A DNA stretch of 14,651 nt, from assembly GCA_934394985.1 (NCBI GenBank), contig CAKRRF010000052.1:1-14651 (forward strand), read 5' to 3'. The notes beneath the pieces were generated by a model that saw nothing but the letters and a program-made list of their open reading frames with translations, was not told where the DNA came from and did no database searches. The DNA comes from an uncultured Marvinbryantia sp. (GTDB lineage: Bacteria > Bacillota > Clostridia > Lachnospirales > Lachnospiraceae). The position numbers and the translations under genes are program-made. Positions 1-7,151 of this stretch are shown piece by piece. The stretch's first letter is position 1. The number at the start of each line of letters is the position of its first letter.

Positions 1-168
1 AACATTTGAATCCAGTTCAAAATCAACATCTAGCTAATCTATCCCTTTTACTGTTTTATAAGGTCAGTTCCTTGAATCTTAAAACTTTTCAGAATCTTTC
101 AAGGTTGTTTCACTGTTCAATTATCAAGGTTCTTTGCTGTTGTTCTTGTTCTCAGCAGCAACTTTTAT

Positions 169-197
169 ATCATATCACTGCTTTCGAAGTTTGTCAA
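169..197 (-). promoter_or_regulatory. rrn-like promoter P2
   Basis: On the minus strand the -35 is TTGACA (197-192), the spacer is 17 bp and the -10 is TATGAT (174-169), again with an extended TG one base before the -10. Its upstream flank is identical to that of P1 over 18 bp, which suggests duplication or parallel selection of a strong promoter module. Confidence 0.72.
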
Positions 198-311
198 CAA
201 CTTTTTTATTTATTTTTCAATCTTTTGATTGAAGCTTTGTGTTTCTTTCTGTCTCTCTCAGACAGCTTCATTATATTATCATCTGGTTCTACATTTGTCA
301 ACAACTTTTTT
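190..311. repeat. 18-bp direct repeat spanning two -35 boxes
   Basis: The sequence TTTGTCAACAACTTTTTT occurs exactly at 190-207 and 294-311. Each copy covers a -35 box and the A-tract just upstream of it on the minus strand. The A-tract could serve as an UP element for RNA polymerase. Confidence 0.85.
273..301 (-). promoter_or_regulatory. rrn-like promoter P1
   Basis: On the minus strand the -35 is TTGACA (301-296), the spacer is 17 bp and the -10 is TAATAT (278-273), with an extended TG one base before the -10. The start point would fall near 266. The transcript would then begin with a small hairpin, CTGTCT paired with AGACAG (265-249). Confidence 0.7.
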
Positions 312-324
312 CATTTTTTACAAA

Positions 325-366
325 TTTCCCCATTCTGAAATTCTTTCTGAATTTCGAATGGGGAAA
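325..366 (-). terminator. Strong hairpin after the thrE pair, without a clear U-tract
   Basis: The arms 325-335 and 356-366 (TTTCCCCATTC and GAATGGGGAAA) pair perfectly. A second stem continues inside, 337-343 with 349-355, around a 5-base loop. It begins 18 bases after the stop of the small ThrE subunit and ends about 24 bases upstream of the P1 -35. On the minus strand it is followed by AAATTTG and not a run of T, so it is not a textbook intrinsic terminator. It may still end exporter transcripts or insulate the rRNA promoters. Confidence 0.5.
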
Positions 367-384
367 AATACCATCACTAATAGC

Positions 385-822
385 CTACATGATTCGTTTT
401 ATTTTTCTTATTAAATCACATATACACCAGGCAATTGCCATTCCACCGCCAATTCCCAGTGCAAATATAAAAGTTTGGCTTCCATATGTGCCCGCAAGTT
501 CCATGTTTCCCTCTGCCAGTGCACTCATACAATAATAAAGTGTACTTCCTGGGATCAGTGGAATCGCAGATGTCACAAAAAACGGAGTAGACGGTGCACA
601 ACACATACGTGCCAGTATTTCTGCATAAACAGCCACACAGAAACTGGCCACCAACATAGACACTAACATATGATTTCCATTATTCGACAATAACAAATAC
701 ACCAGCCAGCCAAGTGCTCCTCCCAGAGCGGCTGCCGGAAGATATCTTTTATTAATATGGAAAATCATACCAAATCCTACAGAGCCAAGTGCCCCTGTTA
801 CTAATTGTATCATTACATTCAT
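385..822 (-). CDS. Threonine/serine exporter, small subunit (ThrE_2/DUF3815 type)
   Basis: This is a 145-residue membrane protein made almost wholly of hydrophobic segments, about four or five. The conserved-looking motif IPLIPGSTLYY sits at about residues 86-96, and the protein ends in a short basic tail. It matches the C-terminal half of the ThrE family, which in many Firmicutes is a separate small gene next to a larger DUF1212 partner, as here. The two together are expected to form a proton-driven exporter of threonine and serine in the cytoplasmic membrane. The start codon follows directly on the stop of the larger subunit (TAAATG), with a G-rich ribosome site inside that gene, so translation is probably coupled. 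Family assignment is strong; the substrate is inferred from the family. Confidence 0.85.
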   Translation of the reverse strand: MNVMIQLVTGALGSVGFGMIFHINKRYLPAAALGGALGWLVYLLLSNNGNHMLVSMLVASFCVAVYAEILARMCCAPSTPFFVTSAIPLIPGSTLYYCMSALAEGNMELAGTYGSQTFIFALGIGGGMAIAWCICDLIRKIKRIM

Positions 823-1590
823 TTACCAGATCCCCCCTACCAGCCAGATTGCTGCAAAAAATCCCAATGCCAGTGCTGCCGCCAAAAGCAATGCTTCAAC
901 CAGCCTCATGCTGGCTGATATAGTATCTCCCAGCAAAACATCTCTGATGGCATTGGTAAACATTAATCCGGGAATCAGAAGCATGATATCTCCAATCATG
1001 ATTTTATCCATATGAAGTACCGGAAAAATCCTGCTTATCACACAGATTCCCACACCACTCAAAAAAGATGCTGATATCTGATAGGCCACAGAATTCAGAC
1101 ACATCGGTGCCATGTATTTTTCCAGCAGCCAGATCACCGCCCCCATCATTCCTGCTACCAGAAAATCCCAGATCGTTCCACCAAAAAAAACTGCAAAGCT
1201 GGCTGCTGCCAGGATATTTCCAAATAATAACCATTTTTCATCGGCTTTCGTGGATAAAATTTTCTGCAGATTTTTTTCAAATTCTTCTGCTGATATCTGA
1301 TGGCTGCATATCTGACGGCTCAGTTCATTCAACTCTTCCAACTTTACAAAATCATTACCACCGTTCTTTTTTAGTCTCCTCGTTTGCGTCAGCGGTTCTT
1401 TTTCTGGCATTTTAATTGTAATGATAATACTGGAGGTAATCACAAATACATTCATTTCTTCCGCTCCATATGCATAGCCTATACGATTCAGGGTATCCTC
1501 CACCCGGTATATCTCCGCACCGCTGCTCTGTAATGCTTCCCCCATCTGAATCAGTACATTCAGAAATTTGCCATCTGATCTACTGTCCAT
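823..1590 (-). CDS. Threonine/serine exporter, large subunit (ThrE/DUF1212 type)
   Basis: Residues are numbered from the chosen start at 1590 (255 aa). The N-terminal soluble part carries SGAEIYRVEDTL near residues 23-34, the hallmark of the DUF1212/ThrE family. A charged linker and about five membrane segments follow, from roughly residue 120 to the end. The reading frame is open upstream to 1680, but that extension would run into the terminator of the neighbouring transporter operon. The ATG at 1590 has an AAAGGAT ribosome site eight bases upstream and a promoter ending near 1624, so it is the better start. With the small subunit it should form a serine/threonine exporter. This could protect a peptide-eating cell from amino-acid overload, which is inference from context. 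Confidence 0.85.
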   Translation of the reverse strand: MDSRSDGKFLNVLIQMGEALQSSGAEIYRVEDTLNRIGYAYGAEEMNVFVITSSIIITIKMPEKEPLTQTRRLKKNGGNDFVKLEELNELSRQICSHQISAEEFEKNLQKILSTKADEKWLLFGNILAAASFAVFFGGTIWDFLVAGMMGAVIWLLEKYMAPMCLNSVAYQISASFLSGVGICVISRIFPVLHMDKIMIGDIMLLIPGLMFTNAIRDVLLGDTISASMRLVEALLLAAALALGFFAAIWLVGGIW

Positions 1591-1623
1591 TTCTTTTATC
1601 CTTTCTACTGCAATTTTAATAAT

Positions 1624-1651
1624 TTTATAACATTCAACCCGTTTTTGTAAA
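1624..1651 (-). promoter_or_regulatory. Promoter of the thrE-like pair
   Basis: On the minus strand the -35 is TTTACA (1651-1646), the spacer is 16 bp and the -10 is TATAAA (1629-1624). The start would be near 1617, giving a leader of about 27 bases before the ATG at 1590. It lies only a few bases past the U-tract of the importer terminator. Confidence 0.6.
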
Positions 1652-1655
1652 CCAT

Positions 1656-1703
1656 ATAAAAAGTCGGAACGCTTCTGCACTTTTGCGAAAGCATTCCGGC
1701 TTT
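1656..1703 (-). terminator. Intrinsic terminator of the peptide importer operon
   Basis: The arms 1685-1703 and 1660-1678 form a 19-position stem with two wobble pairs and two mismatches around a 6-base loop. On the minus strand it is followed by TTTTTATA. It begins 11 bases after the stop of the last ATPase gene. Confidence 0.85.
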
Positions 1704-1714
1704 GAATTCTGTCA

Positions 1715-2674
1715 TTATTTATCTGCTACCAGATGACACGCTACCAGATGTCCATTTCCTACATCTACCAGCTTTGGTTCATTTTTGTCACATCCTTCTT
1801 TACGGAAACGGCACCGTCCGCAGAAACGGCATCCTTCCGGTGGATTGACCGGACTCGGTACATCACCTTCCAGAATAATACGCTGACGTTTTACCACATC
1901 CAGTCTTGGGATTGGTATTGCAGACAGCAATGCCTGAGTATATGGATGCAGTGGATTTTCAAAAATATCTTTGTAGTCAGCCATTTCCACGATTTTACCC
2001 AGATACATAACAGCAATGCGGTCACTGACATGTTTTACTACGCTCAAATTATGGGAAATGAACAAATACGTCAGTCCCAAATCTTTTTTCAGCTGATTCA
2101 TCAGGTTCAGGATCTGTGCCTGTACACTCACATCCAGTGCGGATACTGGTTCATCCATAACGATGAATTCCGGATTAATAGACAGAGCACGGGCAATACC
2201 GATACGCTGCCTTCTTCCGCCGTCCAGCTCATGTGGATAAGAAGTAGAAAGTCTGCGTTCCAGACCTACGATATCCATAACCTCATGCACACGGTTATAC
2301 AAATCTTTCTTATTATCATATACCTTATTTACCAGCAATGGCTCTGAAATTAATTCTTCAATATTCAGACGCGGATTCAGAGAAGAATACGGATCCTGAA
2401 ATACGATCTGCATCTTCTTTCTCATTTCCTTCATCTGTGCTGCATTCAATTTTACCACATCCGTCCCACGAAATAATACTTCACCGCTGGTGGGTTCATG
2501 AAGTCTCAAAATGGCACGGCCGGTGGTAGATTTACCACAGCCTGATTCTCCTACAAGACCAAGGGTTTCTCCCTGATTGATAGAAAAACTGACATCATCT
2601 AATGCATGCAGCATTCCTTTTTTGGTTTTGAAATATTTTTTCAGATTCTTTACTTCAAGAATCGTCTCTGCCAT
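1715..2674 (-). CDS. oppF: Oligopeptide/dipeptide ABC importer ATPase (OppF/DppF type)
   Basis: This 319-residue protein is one of two nucleotide-binding subunits that power peptide uptake on the inner face of the membrane. Visible motifs are Walker A GESGCGKST (42-50), Q-loop VFQDP (91-95), signature LDGGRRQR (150-157), Walker B IVMDEP (171-176) and the switch histidine in FISHNL (H208). The signature has Asp where the ABC consensus LSGGQ has Ser. The C-terminal domain is the oligopeptide/dipeptide type and holds five cysteines (282, 285, 288, 295, 313). Similar tails hold a 4Fe-4S cluster in some characterised peptide transporters. The start touches the stop of the preceding ATPase gene (TAAATG), with AAGGAGG inside that gene. 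Opp and Dpp subfamilies cannot be told apart by eye, so the symbol is provisional. Confidence 0.92.
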   Translation of the reverse strand: MAETILEVKNLKKYFKTKKGMLHALDDVSFSINQGETLGLVGESGCGKSTTGRAILRLHEPTSGEVLFRGTDVVKLNAAQMKEMRKKMQIVFQDPYSSLNPRLNIEELISEPLLVNKVYDNKKDLYNRVHEVMDIVGLERRLSTSYPHELDGGRRQRIGIARALSINPEFIVMDEPVSALDVSVQAQILNLMNQLKKDLGLTYLFISHNLSVVKHVSDRIAVMYLGKIVEMADYKDIFENPLHPYTQALLSAIPIPRLDVVKRQRIILEGDVPSPVNPPEGCRFCGRCRFRKEGCDKNEPKLVDVGNGHLVACHLVADK

Positions 2675-3670
2675 TTACTTCACCTCCTTAGTATCATCAA
2701 ATCTGTGACAACTGATGGTATGTCCAGGTTCTACTTCCAGATGCTTTGGCATCTGCTTGCTGCATTCCTCACAGGCATATGGACATCTTGGATGGAAAGT
2801 ACATCCAGACGGCAGATCTGTTGGATCCGGTGTGAGACCTTTTATGATCTTCAGTTCTTCCTGTTCATGATAGATATCTGGAATGGAATCAAACAATCCA
2901 ACCGTATATGGATGATGTGGCTTCTCTGGTGTGAAAATATCCACTTTATCGCCATATTCTACCACATTTCCTGCATACATAATTGCTACTTTATCACAGA
3001 TCTCAGCCACGATACCCAGATCATGAGTAATCATAATCATAGAAGTATCATACTGATCCTTCAGTCCTTTCATCAGTTCCAGCATCTGTGCCTGAATCGT
3101 TACATCCAGTGCAGTGGTCGGTTCATCGGCAATCAGCAGTTCCGGATTACAGGCCAGCGCAATTGCAATAACCACACGCTGCTTCATACCACCTGAGAAC
3201 TGATGTGGATAATCTGAAGCTCGTTCCGGACGAATGCCGACGGTCTTCAGCATCTCCAGGGCTTTTTTATGAGCATCTGCTTTACTCAGGTGATCATGCA
3301 GACGGATTCCTTCTGCGATCTGATCTCCTACCGTCATAACCGGGTTCAGAGATGTCATCGGATCCTGGAAGATCATGGAGATCTTTTCTCCACGAATACG
3401 AGTCATGTCTTTATTGGATTTGTTTAAAATTTCTTCGCCATTATATTTAATGGATCCGCTGATTACTTTTCCCTGTGGATGTGGCAGCAGATTCAAAATA
3501 CTCAGAGCGGTTGTTGTCTTTCCTGCACCAGTTTCTCCTACAAATCCAAGGGTCTCCTTAGGTGCAACTTCCAGATTCAATCCGTTAACTGCATGTACCA
3601 CACCGCCATTTGTATGATATTCTACAGTCAGATCACGGATCTCAAGTAAATTCTTTTTCTCGTTAGCCAT
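2675..3670 (-). CDS. oppD: Oligopeptide/dipeptide ABC importer ATPase (OppD/DppD type)
   Basis: This is the second ATPase of the importer, 331 residues. It has Walker A GETGAGKT (45-52), Q-loop IFQDP (100-104), a canonical-type signature FSGGMKQR (158-165), Walker B LLIADEP (178-184) and a switch histidine in MITHDL. The C-terminal peptide-transporter domain has cysteines at 290, 296, 300, 303 and 321, again compatible with an iron-sulfur site. The signature here is normal while the partner's is not, so the two ATP sites of the heterodimer may be unequal. An AGGAGGAGAG ribosome site overlaps the stop of oppC 12 bases upstream, indicating a tightly packed operon. Confidence 0.93.
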   Translation of the reverse strand: MANEKKNLLEIRDLTVEYHTNGGVVHAVNGLNLEVAPKETLGFVGETGAGKTTTALSILNLLPHPQGKVISGSIKYNGEEILNKSNKDMTRIRGEKISMIFQDPMTSLNPVMTVGDQIAEGIRLHDHLSKADAHKKALEMLKTVGIRPERASDYPHQFSGGMKQRVVIAIALACNPELLIADEPTTALDVTIQAQMLELMKGLKDQYDTSMIMITHDLGIVAEICDKVAIMYAGNVVEYGDKVDIFTPEKPHHPYTVGLFDSIPDIYHEQEELKIIKGLTPDPTDLPSGCTFHPRCPYACEECSKQMPKHLEVEPGHTISCHRFDDTKEVK

Positions 3671-3682
3671 ATTCCTCTCCTC

Positions 3683-4540
3683 CTATTTCTTCTGCTTCGG
3701 ATCCAGTGCATCACGAAGTCCGTCACCCAGTACATTCAGGGCAAAGATAGTGATCATGATCGCAAGACCCGGGAACATGGTCATATAAGCATAGTCTCGA
3801 ATATAGCTTCTTGCGGAAGAAAGCATAGAACCCCACTCCGGAGTTGGCGGGGAAATACCCAGTCCAACAAAGCTAAGTCCGGCCGCTGTCAGGATCGCCA
3901 TTGCCACACCTAAGGTAGCCTGAACGATGATCGGTGCCAGACAGTTCGGAATAATGTGTTTGAAAATAATACGCAGATCCGATGATCCAGCTGCCTTAGC
4001 CGCCTCGATAAATTCCTGATCTTTTACAGAAAGCACTGATGCACGCACGATTCTGGCATAATGCGGAATCGAAGAAATACCGACTGCAAGCATCAGGTTA
4101 AACAGACCGTTTCCAAGTACTGCCACAATGGCAATCGCCAAAATGATCTGTGGAATAGATAACAGAATATCCATCAGACGCATGATAATGTTGTCTACGG
4201 TTGCTCCATAGTAACCGGAAAATGCCCCAAGAAGTACACCAATCACCATAGCAATTGCTACCGCTACGAAACCAATCAACAGAGATATTCTCGTTCCATA
4301 TACTACACGGCTGAAAATATCACGTCCAAACTCATCTGTTCCAAACCAGTGCTGTGCACTTGGTCCCTGAAAGCAGCTCAACAGATCCTGTTGGTCAAAA
4401 CTATAAGGTGCAATAAAGTTTGCAAAAATCGCTACTAAGAAAATAATAACGATAATAATCAGTCCCAGTACCGCCAGTTTGTTTTTTCGAAGGCGTTTCC
4501 ATATATCGCCCAGCTGGGCAAATTTCTTTTTCTTTTCCAT
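3683..4540 (-). CDS. oppC: Oligopeptide/dipeptide ABC importer permease (OppC/DppC type)
   Basis: This 285-residue inner-membrane permease starts with a short cytoplasmic basic region. One membrane segment follows at about residues 22-46 (OppC_N type), then a loop with QHWFGTDEFGRDIFSRV, then a five-helix BPD_transp_1 core. The EAA loop that docks the ATPases is EAAKAAGSSDLRIIFKHIIP, at about residues 178-198. It pairs with OppB to form the channel. It is preceded by a TAGGAGGAGAG ribosome site and lies 13 bases downstream of oppB, in the same operon. It ends with the basic tail DALDPKQKK typical of this family. No defects are seen. Confidence 0.93.
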   Translation of the reverse strand: MEKKKKFAQLGDIWKRLRKNKLAVLGLIIIVIIFLVAIFANFIAPYSFDQQDLLSCFQGPSAQHWFGTDEFGRDIFSRVVYGTRISLLIGFVAVAIAMVIGVLLGAFSGYYGATVDNIIMRLMDILLSIPQIILAIAIVAVLGNGLFNLMLAVGISSIPHYARIVRASVLSVKDQEFIEAAKAAGSSDLRIIFKHIIPNCLAPIIVQATLGVAMAILTAAGLSFVGLGISPPTPEWGSMLSSARSYIRDYAYMTMFPGLAIMITIFALNVLGDGLRDALDPKQKK

Positions 4541-4553
4541 ATGTACTCTCCTC

Positions 4554-5483
4554 CTACTTATACTGCGCTTTGATACGCGGATCTACAAATGCATATAACA
4601 GGTCAACCAGGAGGTTTACAATACTGAACGCCAGTGCAATGATCAGCACACCGCCCTGTACCGTAGGGAAGTCACGCATCTTGATGGAGTCTACCATCAG
4701 TCGTCCAATTCCAGGAATAGAAAAAATAGACTCTGTCAGAACTGCTCCACCCAGCAAAGTACCAAACTGCAGACCTGCAGATGTAATAATCGGAATCAGA
4801 GCATTTCCCAATGCGTGTCTGATGATAACAGTTTTCTCATGAAGTCCTTTTGCCCTTGCTGTCTTGATATAATCCATATTAATAACTTCCAGCATACTGG
4901 ACCTGGTCATACGGGTAATAACCGCTACAGACTGCGCACCTAGAGATACCGCTGGCAGAATCAGATGTAATGGAGTGTTAAATCCAGATGACGGCAGCCA
5001 ACCCAGTTTTACAGAGAACAACAGAGTCAGCAGCAGTCCCAGCCAGAATACCGGCATGGAAATACCCAGCAATGCAAACGCCATAGAACACATATCAAAA
5101 ATCGAATACTGCTTGATCGCAGAGATAATTCCGATTGGAATACCCAGAACCAATGCAAATAACATAGAACAAAATGCCAGTTTTACGGTAGCCGGAAAAC
5201 AGTCCTTAATCAGGTCAATTACCGGTTTCTTTGTGGAATAAGAAGTACCCAGATCTCCATGAAGAATCAGGTTCTTCATATATCTTCCGTACTGTACCAG
5301 GAATGGGTCATTGAGTCCCTGCTCTTCCCGGTACTGCTCTACTGCTTCCGGAGAAGCCGAATCGCCCAGTACCAGTCTGGCCGGATCGCCAGGTGTGATG
5401 TACAGCATAGAAAATATGATAAAGGTAACGCCCAGTAATACCGGGATCATCATTAATAAACGCTTACCTACATATTTTAGCAT
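4554..5483 (-). CDS. oppB: Oligopeptide/dipeptide ABC importer permease (OppB/DppB type)
   Basis: This 309-residue permease has the typical OppB/DppB layout. The first membrane helix is at residues 8-30, followed by the PGDPARLVLG motif. An extracytoplasmic segment contains GDLGTSY, and a BPD_transp_1 core of five helices follows. The EAA loop reads TARAKGLHEKTVIIRHALGN. The C-terminal DLLYAFVDPRIK is the usual family ending. It pairs with OppC. It is separated from the binding-protein gene by 83 bases that hold a terminator-like hairpin, so it may be expressed at a lower level than that gene. A GGAAAG ribosome site precedes the ATG. Confidence 0.93.
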   Translation of the reverse strand: MLKYVGKRLLMMIPVLLGVTFIIFSMLYITPGDPARLVLGDSASPEAVEQYREEQGLNDPFLVQYGRYMKNLILHGDLGTSYSTKKPVIDLIKDCFPATVKLAFCSMLFALVLGIPIGIISAIKQYSIFDMCSMAFALLGISMPVFWLGLLLTLLFSVKLGWLPSSGFNTPLHLILPAVSLGAQSVAVITRMTRSSMLEVINMDYIKTARAKGLHEKTVIIRHALGNALIPIITSAGLQFGTLLGGAVLTESIFSIPGIGRLMVDSIKMRDFPTVQGGVLIIALAFSIVNLLVDLLYAFVDPRIKAQYK

Positions 5484-5518
5484 AGACGTCTTTCCTTTCT
5501 GTTTTTCTCATTGGAAAA

Positions 5519-5538
5519 GGGGAAGCTACGGCTTCCCC
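5519..5538 (-). terminator. Intercistronic hairpin, probable partial terminator
   Basis: GGGGAAGC (5519-5526) and GCTTCCCC (5531-5538) form a perfect 8-bp stem with a 4-base loop. On the minus strand it is followed by TTTTCC. It sits 29 bases after the binding-protein stop and 35 bases before oppB. Such hairpins commonly let binding protein be made in excess of permease, by attenuation or by blocking 3' decay. Confidence 0.7.
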
Positions 5539-5566
5539 CGTTGTAAATCTGCTTTTCCTGCAACAT

Positions 5567-7102
5567 TTACTCAAAGTAAATGTTATATAATGGATGATAA
5601 CCATATGCAGTAGGTTCAAATCCCTTCATGTTGGCCTTTGCACCAACAACTACTTCTCCATTGTTCAGGAATACCCATGGTGCTTCTGTTACGATCTCTT
5701 CCTGCAGTTCTTTGTAAACTGCTTCTCTATCCTCAGAATCTGGCATAGATCTTCCTTTTTCAAGCAGTTCATCTACTTTTTCACTGCTGAAGTTTGCATA
5801 GTTGTTACCAACCTGTCCATTTGTCTGTGAATGGAATACAGCATATACAGCCATATCCGGATCAGCAGTCTGGCAGGTCCATCCTACCATAATCGCATCC
5901 TGTTCACGTCTGTCTGCTTTGTCCAGAAGTGCGCCCCATTCCAGAACTTCTATTTCTACATCAATTCCAACTTCTTTTAACTGGCTCTGAATGATCGTAG
6001 CCATATCAATTCTTTCCTGACGTTCGTTTGTGGAGATCACCAGCTTCTGACCTTCCTGAATGCCTGCTGCTGCCAGCAGTTCTTTTGCTTTTTCTACATT
6101 GTATTCATGTGGTGTCAGATCGTTATCATGATATTTTACGTTTGGTGCGATCGGACCTGCTGCTGGTGCGCCAACTCCACGCCATACTGCGTTGCAGATT
6201 GCTGTGGTATCCAGTGCATAAGAGATAGCCTGACGTACATCCGGGTTGCTCCATGGTTCTTTCTCGCAGTTAAATGCAAGGAAAGTAGTCTGGTTATCTA
6301 CCTTACGGATCAGCTGAAGATTGCTGTTGTCTTCTACACGGCTGATATCGTTGGTAGAAATATCAAATGCCATGTCTACACCGCCGCTCTCCAGTTCGAT
6401 AGCACGGTTGGTTGCTTCTGTGATGATACGGAATGTGATCTTGGACAGTGCCGGTTCTTCTCCGAAGTAATCATCATTACGTTCCAGTTCGATAGTGTCA
6501 TTCTTTGTCCAGCTTACAAACTTGAATGGGCCGGTACCGATTGGGTTGCTTCCGAAGTTATCGCCTTCTGCTTCTACAACAGCTTCTGGAACAATGCTGG
6601 CACCTGTATTGGCAAGACCTGCAATGAAACCGGTGTTCTGCTGCTGAAGTTTGAAAGATACTGTGTAATCATCCGGTACTTCAAAGCTGTCCGGATCGAT
6701 GTCTCCAAAGATGTGAGCTACTGCTGCACTGGCCTGCGCACGCTTCAGTGAGTATGCTACATCACTTGCCTTTAATTCATCTCCATTGTGGAACTTTACG
6801 CCCTGACGAATCTTAAAAGTATAGGTAAGTCCATCATCTGACACTTCATAGCTCTCTGCAAGTCTCGGTGTTACGGTACCATCTTCTGCCACATCAATCA
6901 GTGTGTCATAGATCTGCGCCATAATGTTGGATGAATATACATTACATACAGCTACCGGGTCGATACTGGTTGCATCGGATCCCATTGCTACAGTCAGCGT
7001 ATCCTGGGTAGTCTCTGCTGCGGAAACGCTCATACTTCCGAACAGTGCAGTTGCAGATACTGCTGCAGCGATTAAAAATCTCATAAGTCCTTTTCTGCTC
7101 AT
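5567..7102 (-). CDS. oppA: Extracellular peptide-binding protein of the ABC importer (SBP_bac_5 family)
   Basis: This 511-residue protein has a signal peptide: basic MSRKGLMR, a hydrophobic core to about residue 22, and a likely cleavage after SVSA or SVSAA (28 or 29). The mature part is an SBP_bac_5 fold. It includes LAESYEVSDDGLTYTFKIRQGVKFHNG near residues 79-105 (given in pieces: LAESYEVSDD, then YTFKIRQGVKFHNG) and the family segment WSNPDVRQAISYALD near 287-301. It should capture peptides outside the membrane for OppBCDF. Unusually for a monoderm organism there is no lipobox cysteine; the equivalent place reads L-F-G-S, with Ser23 encoded AGT at 7036-7034. The protein may therefore be secreted rather than lipid-anchored. 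The start is supported by AAAGGAGGAG seven bases upstream. Peptide specificity cannot be read from sequence, so the symbol is provisional. Confidence 0.9.
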   Translation of the reverse strand: MSRKGLMRFLIAAAVSATALFGSMSVSAAETTQDTLTVAMGSDATSIDPVAVCNVYSSNIMAQIYDTLIDVAEDGTVTPRLAESYEVSDDGLTYTFKIRQGVKFHNGDELKASDVAYSLKRAQASAAVAHIFGDIDPDSFEVPDDYTVSFKLQQQNTGFIAGLANTGASIVPEAVVEAEGDNFGSNPIGTGPFKFVSWTKNDTIELERNDDYFGEEPALSKITFRIITEATNRAIELESGGVDMAFDISTNDISRVEDNSNLQLIRKVDNQTTFLAFNCEKEPWSNPDVRQAISYALDTTAICNAVWRGVGAPAAGPIAPNVKYHDNDLTPHEYNVEKAKELLAAAGIQEGQKLVISTNERQERIDMATIIQSQLKEVGIDVEIEVLEWGALLDKADRREQDAIMVGWTCQTADPDMAVYAVFHSQTNGQVGNNYANFSSEKVDELLEKGRSMPDSEDREAVYKELQEEIVTEAPWVFLNNGEVVVGAKANMKGFEPTAYGYHPLYNIYFE

Positions 7103-7151
7103 TTTTCTCCTCCTTTATAATGCTTGCTTGTAAATGAAGCGGACTGTATAA

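Larger units (their letters stand above)
1..384 (-). promoter_or_regulatory. Promoter and leader region of a probable rRNA operon
   Basis: This stretch holds no credible gene; the short plus-strand ORFs have no ribosome site and low-complexity products. Read on the minus strand it has two strong tandem promoters about 104 bp apart, each preceded by the same 18-bp AT-rich block, then a long untranslated leader that runs off the left edge. Around 129 to 114 the leader has CCTTGATAATTGAACA, which resembles the boxA-type antitermination sequences of Firmicute rRNA operons. The layout of tandem TTGACA promoters plus a long structured leader is typical of rrn operons. The 16S gene itself would lie outside the window, so this identity is inferred. 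Confidence 0.65.

Noticed and set aside
190..311. Repeats at the left end as a CRISPR array or mobile-element end
   Set aside because: There are only two copies, 104 bp apart, each exactly over a -35 box, with no spacers of uniform length and no transposase nearby.
6..338. A 110-residue plus-strand open frame and two overlapping ones in the left end
   Set aside because: They have no ribosome site, low-complexity Phe/Leu/Ser-rich products, and lie antisense to clear tandem promoters and an rRNA-type leader.
1591..1680. A 30-codon N-terminal extension of the large ThrE subunit
   Set aside because: It begins within the importer terminator and covers the exporter promoter. A good ribosome site supports 1590.
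1733..3196. Long plus-strand frames opposite the two ATPase genes (1733-2347 and 2606-3196)
   Set aside because: The opposite strand carries complete ATPase motifs. These frames encode no recognisable domain and are antisense shadows.
6107..6751. A 214-residue plus-strand frame opposite the binding-protein gene
   Set aside because: It is antisense to a convincing SBP_bac_5 protein, its composition is unnatural, and it lacks a start signal.
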